A stretch of DNA of 28,392 bases, from positions 1-28,392 of the forward strand of contig CANGZG010000004.1 of assembly GCA_947458415.1 (NCBI GenBank), read 5' to 3'. Numbering within the stretch: the first letter of the stretch is position 1; every line of letters starts with the position of its first letter. Positions 24,231 through 28,392 of this stretch are shown piece by piece. The notes under the pieces are model-generated. The model saw nothing but the letters and a program-made list of their open reading frames with translations, did no database searches and was not told the DNA's origin. The position numbers were made by a program, and so were the translations under genes. This DNA is from Comamonadaceae bacterium. Its GTDB lineage: Bacteria; Pseudomonadota; Gammaproteobacteria; Burkholderiales; Burkholderiaceae_C.

Positions 24231-25550
24231 ATGCACCCCAAAGCCCTGCTCGACGCCTGTACCGAACTCACCCGTCTTTTGTTACGTTTTGAACATCCCG
24301 CAGACAGCGTGGTGTCCAAATACTTTCGCGACCAACGCAAATCGATGGACCTCGGTCCGCGTGAACGCAGCGTGTTGGCAGAAACGGTTTACAACGTGTT
24401 GCGACAAAAATTGCGTTTTGAACATTTGGCCAAATCGGGTACAGGTGTGCGAGAGCGGCGATTGGCCATCTTGGGTTGGGCTGCCCATTTGGACGCACAA
24501 GCCAAGCAACTTCAACCGCAAGCCAAACACGGCGACCGTGGCTTCATGAAAGCGGCCATGAGCGAGATGGAGTTCAAGTGGTTGAGCGATTGCGATGCCG
24601 CTACCGAAGACGATTTCTTGGCCCCGCACCGACACAATTTGCCACCGTGGCTGGCAGAGGCCTTGCAATCGCAGTTGGCCGATGATTTTTGGCCGCTGGT
24701 CGAGAGCTTGCAGCAAACCGCTGGCTTGGATGTGCGGGTCAACACCTTGCTGGCCAAGCGTGAGCAAGTGTTGTCGCAACTGCAAGCCAGTGGCATTCAG
24801 GCCGTGCCCACCCCGCATTCACCGTGGGGCATTCGCATGCCAGCCAAACCCAATCTCAGCAAATTGCCCTTGTTTGAGCAAGGACACATCGAAGTGCAAG
24901 ATGAAGGTTCGCAATTGCTGGCGCTGTTGGTCGATGCCAAGCGCGGTGAAATGGTCGCCGACTTTTGTGCCGGCGCAGGCGGCAAAACCTTGGCTTTGGG
25001 CGCAAGCATGCGCAACACGGGTCGCTTGTATGCTTTTGACACTTCGGCGCACCGATTGGATGCGCTCAAACCCCGTTTGGCGCGCAGCGGGTTGTCCAAC
25101 ATCCACCCGGTTGCGATTGCCCATGAACGGGATGACCGCATCAAACGATTGCGTGGCAAGATGGACCGCGTGCTGGTCGATGCCCCGTGTACCGGGCTGG
25201 GCACCTTGCGCCGCAATCCCGATTTGAAATGGCGACAAACCCCAGAGGCTGTCGCGGAATTGGTGTTGAAGCAAACCGCTATTTTGGCCGCCGCTGCGCG
25301 CTTGCTCAAACCAGGCGGACGACTGGTCTATGCGACCTGCAGTTTGTTGCGCGAAGAAAATGAAATGATTGCGCAGGCTTTCAGTCAAGCGCATGGCGGG
25401 TTTGAACCCATGCGTGCCGCAGATGTCCTCACTGCCCTCGGGGTTGAAGCGGCAGACACTTTATGCACACCCGACAGGCAATGTTTGCGCTTGTGGCCGC
25501 ACCGTCACGCGACCGATGGTTTTTTCGCGGCGGTATGGCAATTGACATGA
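24231..25550 (+). CDS. RsmB/NOP-family RNA (cytosine-C5) methyltransferase
   Basis: The 439-residue product methylates C5 of cytosine in RNA. The SAM site is ADFCAGAGGKTLAL (243-256). The two-cysteine mechanism of the family is intact: Cys320 in DAPCTGLGTLRRNPD and Cys370 in VYATCSLL. Residues 1-150 form an all-helical N-terminal part that may be NusB-like, as in RsmB, and residues 165-215 resemble the PUA-like NTL segment. RsmB targets C967 of 16S rRNA, but many Burkholderiales have a second RsmB-like protein and the usual fmt neighbour is absent, so the exact target is open. ATG 24231 follows the previous stop by 2 bases, which suggests cotranscription with the acyl-CoA dehydrogenases. Confidence 0.92.
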   Translation: MHPKALLDACTELTRLLLRFEHPADSVVSKYFRDQRKSMDLGPRERSVLAETVYNVLRQKLRFEHLAKSGTGVRERRLAILGWAAHLDAQAKQLQPQAKHGDRGFMKAAMSEMEFKWLSDCDAATEDDFLAPHRHNLPPWLAEALQSQLADDFWPLVESLQQTAGLDVRVNTLLAKREQVLSQLQASGIQAVPTPHSPWGIRMPAKPNLSKLPLFEQGHIEVQDEGSQLLALLVDAKRGEMVADFCAGAGGKTLALGASMRNTGRLYAFDTSAHRLDALKPRLARSGLSNIHPVAIAHERDDRIKRLRGKMDRVLVDAPCTGLGTLRRNPDLKWRQTPEAVAELVLKQTAILAAAARLLKPGGRLVYATCSLLREENEMIAQAFSQAHGGFEPMRAADVLTALGVEAADTLCTPDRQCLRLWPHRHATDGFFAAVWQLT

Positions 25551-25551
25551 C

Positions 25552-25568
25552 CCAGATTTAAAATCTGG
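25552..25568. repeat. Inverted repeat between RNA methyltransferase and desaturase genes
   Basis: CCAGATTT-A-AAATCTGG is a perfect eight-base inverted repeat that starts 2 bases after the methyltransferase stop. A run of six T's (25577-25582) follows 8 bases later, too far for a standard terminator. It may be an attenuating hairpin, an operator for the desaturase gene or chance. Confidence 0.5.
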
Positions 25569-25592
25569 CAGCTGAATTTTTTAAGGACAGAC

Positions 25593-26804
25593 ATGGCTTT
25601 ACCTGATTGGCCTTGGCTCGATGTGGTGTTGCAGTGGGTGGCCCATGGCACGTGGCATTTGAATGCATGGCAATTGGTCGCATTCACGCTGTTGATGACC
25701 CACATCACGATTGCATCGGTGACCATTTATTTGCACCGTCACCAAGCCCACCGGTCATTGGATTTGCATTGGTTGCCAGCGCATTTCTTTCGCTTGTGGT
25801 TGTGGTTGACCACGGGCATGACCACCAAAGCGTGGGCGGCCATACACCGCAAACACCACGCCAAATGTGAATCTGAAGAAGACCCTCACAGCCCCCAAGT
25901 CATGGGCATTCGGACCGTGTTTTGGCAAGGCGCAGAGCTGTACAGGCGAGAGGCCGCCAATGAAGAAACATTGCGCAAATACGGTCATGGCACGCCAGAC
26001 GATTGGCTTGAAAACCATGTGTATGCCTATTTCCCGTGGCAAGGTGTGGGCGTGATGCTGGTCATCGACTTGGCCTTGTTTGGTGCCATTGGTTTGACCG
26101 TTTGGGCCGTGCAAATGTTGTGGATACCGGTGACCGCGGCGGGCGTCATCAATGGATTTGGCCATTACTGGGGCTACCGCAATTTTGAGGCGCCTGACGC
26201 GAGCACCAATATTTCGCCTTGGGGCATCCTCATTGGCGGTGAAGAATTGCACAACAACCACCACACTTACCCCACCTCTGCCAAGTTGTCTGTCAAGCCT
26301 TACGAATTTGACATTGGGTGGATGTACATCCGACTGTTGCAGGCTTTGGGGCTGGCCACGGTCAAAAAGACACCGCCTAAATTGCATTACGCAGCCATTC
26401 AGCCGGTGGCCAATGAGCAAACCTTGGAAGCCTTGATCACCAACCGTTACGAGGTGATGGCGGGGTTTGCCCGCCAATTGCAGACCGCGCTCAAGCAGGA
26501 AATTGCGTCTTTGCCCAAGTTGCCAGCCGACGCGGTGTTGACAGCCGCCAAGCGTTGGATGCACCGCGATGAAGTTCAAATTCCGGTGCAGTTTCATGGT
26601 TTGTTGGCGCAGGCCCGTGCGGCATTGCCCAACACCGACACCATGGTGCGCATGCGTGAAGAGTTGCGTCAGATGTGGCTCAACACCCATGCCAGCAGGG
26701 CGCAATTGGCCTTGGATTTACAGCAATGGTGCCAACGTGCCGAGCAAAGCGGTGTGACGGCATTGCGCGATTTTTCTATGCAATTGCGTTCAGCCAAGGT
26801 CTGA
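25593..26804 (+). CDS. Membrane fatty acid desaturase (acyl-CoA/acyl-lipid type) with C-terminal extension
   Basis: The 403-residue membrane protein has the three histidine boxes of delta-9-type desaturases: HRHQAH (48-53), HRKHH (85-89) and HNNHH (220-224), plus His191 in GFGHYWGYRNF. They hold a di-iron centre that introduces a double bond using O2 and an electron donor. Four hydrophobic segments are visible (about 26-46, 64-75, 150-172 and 176-190). The core ends near residue 265. Residues 266-403 form a mostly helical, soluble-looking extension (for example ITNRYEVMAGFARQLQTAL, RMREELRQMWL) for which I know no function. AAGGA lies 6-7 bases before the ATG. The gene ends at a strong bidirectional terminator. 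It may tune membrane fluidity; the neighbouring acyl-CoA dehydrogenases also act on acyl chains. Confidence 0.9.
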   Translation: MALPDWPWLDVVLQWVAHGTWHLNAWQLVAFTLLMTHITIASVTIYLHRHQAHRSLDLHWLPAHFFRLWLWLTTGMTTKAWAAIHRKHHAKCESEEDPHSPQVMGIRTVFWQGAELYRREAANEETLRKYGHGTPDDWLENHVYAYFPWQGVGVMLVIDLALFGAIGLTVWAVQMLWIPVTAAGVINGFGHYWGYRNFEAPDASTNISPWGILIGGEELHNNHHTYPTSAKLSVKPYEFDIGWMYIRLLQALGLATVKKTPPKLHYAAIQPVANEQTLEALITNRYEVMAGFARQLQTALKQEIASLPKLPADAVLTAAKRWMHRDEVQIPVQFHGLLAQARAALPNTDTMVRMREELRQMWLNTHASRAQLALDLQQWCQRAEQSGVTALRDFSMQLRSAKV

Positions 26805-26806
26805 CG

Positions 26807-26835
26807 AAAAAAAACCGCCGAGAGGCGGTTTTTTT
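26807..26835. terminator. Bidirectional rho-independent terminator
   Basis: An A-run, CCGCC, a GAGA loop, GGCGG and a run of seven T's form a 12-base-pair stem flanked by A's on one side and T's on the other. It starts 3 bases after the desaturase stop and lies 20 bases from the rpmG stop, so it can end transcription from both converging units. Confidence 0.93.
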
Positions 26836-26854
26836 CAGGGAAGAAATGAAACGC

Positions 26855-27025
26855 TTATTTGAGTTTGATTTCTTTGTATTCGACATGCTTGCGAGCTTTG
26901 GGATCGAATTTCATGATCGACATTTTCTCGGGCATGGTTTTTTTGTTTTTGCTGGTCGTGTAGAAATGACCGGTGCCGGCCGTTGATTCCAGCTTGATTT
27001 TTTCGCGTCCGCCTTTGGAAGCCAT
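26855..27025 (-). CDS. rpmG: 50S ribosomal protein L33
   Basis: This 56-residue frame encodes bL33 of the large ribosomal subunit. The translation begins MASKGGREKIKLESTAGTGH, then FYTTSKNKKT and MPEKMSIMKFDPKARKH, and ends EYKEIKLK, standard for proteobacterial L33. It is the zinc-free form, with no CxxC pairs. AAGGA lies about 7 bases before the ATG. It follows rpmB by 30 bases, the usual rpmB-rpmG order, and is closed by the terminator shared with the desaturase gene. Confidence 0.97.
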   Translation of the reverse strand: MASKGGREKIKLESTAGTGHFYTTSKNKKTMPEKMSIMKFDPKARKHVEYKEIKLK

Positions 27026-27055
27026 GGTGAAAGTCCTTTCGAAGTCGGTGAAAAA

Positions 27056-27289
27056 TTAAGCTTGACCGCGTTCACGCATGTCTGCGAGAACCACATCAAT
27101 GCCTTTTTTGTCGATCAGGCGCAATGCAGCGCTGGAAACGCGCAAGCGCACCCAACGGTTTTCGCTCTCCACCCAGAAACGGCGGTATTGCAGATTGGGC
27201 ATGAAACGGCGCTTGGTTTTGTTGTTGGCGTGGGAAACATTGTTGCCAACCATGGGGGCTTTGCCCGTTACTTCACATACACGTGCCAT
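27056..27289 (-). CDS. rpmB: 50S ribosomal protein L28
   Basis: The 77-residue protein is bL28, beginning MARVCEVTGKAPMVGNNVSH and continuing NKTKRRFMPNLQ and RFWVESENRWVRLRVS, with ALRLIDKKGID near the end. Length is normal (78 in E. coli). ATG 27289 is chosen because it matches the family start and lies 6 bases after AAGGAG; the open frame extends 28 codons upstream with no conserved sequence. It heads the rpmB-rpmG operon, driven by the promoter at about 27401, with a leader of roughly 105 bases that contains two inverted repeats. Confidence 0.97.
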   Translation of the reverse strand: MARVCEVTGKAPMVGNNVSHANNKTKRRFMPNLQYRRFWVESENRWVRLRVSSAALRLIDKKGIDVVLADMRERGQA

Positions 27290-27307
27290 CAGACACTCCT
27301 TCTTAAC

Positions 27308-27327
27308 AGTTGGAAACACGTCCAACT
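27308..27327 (-). promoter_or_regulatory. Leader hairpin upstream of rpmB
   Basis: On the minus strand AGTTGGA-CGTGTT-TCCAACT forms a perfect seven-base-pair stem with a six-base loop, ending about 8 bases before the AAGGAG ribosome binding site of rpmB. A second, GC-rich inverted repeat (GGGG...CCCC, 27343-27357) lies just upstream in the leader. Their position suits translational control of rpmB, but no known L28 autoregulatory element is recognised. Confidence 0.5.
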
Positions 27328-27400
27328 TGACCTCGCCTGAAAGGGGGCGGTATCCCCGGATGTGCTGCTTCACCAGCCAGCAAACCCAACAAAGCCCGCG

Positions 27401-27423
27401 ATTATAGCCTGAGCGGTTCAGGC
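27401..27423 (-). promoter_or_regulatory. rpmB-rpmG promoter, perfect -10 with adjacent inverted repeat
   Basis: On the minus strand TATAAT (27401-27406) is a perfect sigma-70 -10 hexamer. Immediately upstream, in the -10/-35 spacer, lies the inverted repeat GCCTGA-ACCGC-TCAGGC (27407-27423). No good -35 hexamer is found at 16-18 bases, so the promoter may rely on other contacts or an activator. The repeat could also be an operator or the weak terminator of the photolyase gene that ends at 27437. Confidence 0.65.
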
Positions 27424-27436
27424 CAGATGCGGCCCA

Positions 27437-28392
27437 TCAAACCGCCATTGACGCGCGGTGCGCCTGGGCTTGTTGGGCGATGTCCGCGCGCTGTGATGCC
27501 GACAAGCGGTTGAGGTTTTTGAGTTGCATCAGCATGCGCGGGTTTTTTGCCAAGGTGTCTGCATGCTGGGAGAGGTAATCCCAATACAAGGTGGTGAACG
27601 GGCAGGCTGTTGCGCCAGTGGCAACGGCGGGGTTGTAGCGACAGCCTTTGCAGTGGTTGCTCATGCGGTCGATGTATTTGCCGCTGGCCACATAGGGTTT
27701 GCTGGCCATGAGGCCGCCATCGGCAAACTGGCTCATGCCCAAGGTGTTTGGCAATTCAACCCATTCCACGGCATCGACATACACCGACAAATACCATTCG
27801 TGCACTTGCTTGGGGTGCACACCAAACAGCAACGCATACAAACCGGTGACCATCAAGCGCTGGATATGGTGCGCATACCCCTGTTTGAGGGTTTGACCGA
27901 TGGCGTCTCGAAGACACGCCATGTCAGTGTCTGCGGTCCAAAAAAAGCCAGGCAAATTTGCTTGTGCTTGCATGGCATTTTGTTCAAGGTAACCTGGCAT
28001 TTCGGTCCAATAAATGCCGCGAACATATTCACGCCAGCCCAATACTTGGCGCACAAACCCTTCGACGGCAGGCAATGGGGCCAGCCCTTGGTGATAAGCC
28101 GTTTCTGCCGCCGCGATCACTTCTCGGGGACGCAGTAATTTCAAGTTCAGCGAAGACGACACATGCGAGTGGTACAGCCAGACTTCGCCCTCCCACATGG
28201 CGTCTTGATATTGGCCAAAGTGAGGCAGCCGGTATTGAACAAAGTCCGCTAACACTTGCAAGGCTTGATCGCGCGTGACGGGCCAACCAAAGTGCTCTAA
28301 GCTGCCGGGGTGTTGGGCAAAGCGTTGGTTCACCAATGCCATCACAGCAAGGGTGGTGGCATCCGGTTCAAAGCGGGTTGGCGCAGGCAAGG
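27437..28392 (-). CDS. Fe-S cluster photolyase/cryptochrome (PhrB/CryPro class), N-terminal part cut by the window edge
   Basis: The frame is open to the right edge and gives 317 residues of the C-terminal FAD-binding part; full members are about 510. Seen features: WEGEVWLYHSHVSSSLNLKLL, VLGWREYVRGIYW, GYAHHIQRLMVTG and NTLGMSQFADGG, all typical of the class. Four cysteines (159, 247, 250 and 263 in the visible part, in DMAC, HCKGC and TACPF) are spaced 88, 3 and 13, the same as Cys350, 438, 441 and 454 that hold the Fe4S4 cluster of Agrobacterium PhrB. These enzymes repair (6-4) photoproducts with light. The antenna-binding N-terminal domain lies outside the window. It ends 14 bases upstream of the rpmB promoter repeat, in the same direction as rpmB. 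Confidence 0.93.
   Translation of the reverse strand, partial: LPAPTRFEPDATTLAVMALVNQRFAQHPGSLEHFGWPVTRDQALQVLADFVQYRLPHFGQYQDAMWEGEVWLYHSHVSSSLNLKLLRPREVIAAAETAYHQGLAPLPAVEGFVRQVLGWREYVRGIYWTEMPGYLEQNAMQAQANLPGFFWTADTDMACLRDAIGQTLKQGYAHHIQRLMVTGLYALLFGVHPKQVHEWYLSVYVDAVEWVELPNTLGMSQFADGGLMASKPYVASGKYIDRMSNHCKGCRYNPAVATGATACPFTTLYWDYLSQHADTLAKNPRMLMQLKNLNRLSASQRADIAQQAQAHRASMAV

Noticed and set aside
25552..25582. Possible rho-independent terminator after the RNA methyltransferase gene
   Set aside because: The stem is AT-rich and the T-run begins 8 bases after it, unlike a standard terminator; kept only as an inverted repeat.
1..28392. CRISPR arrays, tRNA or rRNA genes, insertion sequences
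   Set aside because: No spaced direct repeats, cloverleaf-like sequences, rRNA signatures or transposase motifs were seen on reading either strand.

Overview
The window looks like chromosomal DNA from a betaproteobacterium of the order Burkholderiales, probably Comamonadaceae-like. The support is the gene content: Tct/Bug-type transporter membrane subunits, a DUF3422 protein, a PimC/PimD-like acyl-CoA dehydrogenase pair, the ribF-ileS-lspA block, rpmB-rpmG and an Fe-S photolyase. GC content is moderate to high, and leucine is written very often as TTG. The placement is inferred from protein families, not from a database search. I see no tRNA, rRNA, CRISPR array, insertion sequence, integrase or phage gene, and no gene-free stretch longer than about 300 bases.

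Layout, left to right. A CsgG/HfaB-type lipoprotein runs off the left edge on the minus strand. From 803 to 9977, nine genes lie head to tail on the plus strand with short gaps or overlaps: TatD-type hydrolase, spermidine-synthase-like methyltransferase, TctB, TctA, DUF3422 protein, gamma-glutamyltransferase-family Ntn hydrolase, EamA transporter, an atypical SDR without the YxxxK motif, and a 2OG-Fe(II) oxygenase. The last four are the most tightly packed. Next, on the minus strand, are a hybrid histidine kinase, a small signal-peptide protein coupled to its start, a markedly AT-rich intergenic region and a second EamA transporter. A zinc-free quinone oxidoreductase and an ArnT-like GT39 glycosyltransferase follow on the plus strand.

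The second half is more housekeeping in character. lspA, ileS and ribF (minus strand) form the classic ribF-ileS-lspA order. An HNH endonuclease gene diverges from ribF and converges on purN with overlapping stop codons. A plus-strand block then carries two paired acyl-CoA dehydrogenases, an RsmB/NOP-type RNA methyltransferase and a three-His-box fatty acid desaturase, closed by a strong bidirectional terminator. On the minus strand rpmG and rpmB share a promoter with a perfect TATAAT. The right edge cuts a photolyase whose four cysteines have the Fe4S4 spacing of Agrobacterium PhrB.

No complete undescribed system is proven here. The best leads are the small exported protein coupled to the orphan hybrid kinase, the GGT-like/EamA/SDR/2OG-oxygenase gene group, and the SDR that lacks its catalytic tyrosine and lysine.
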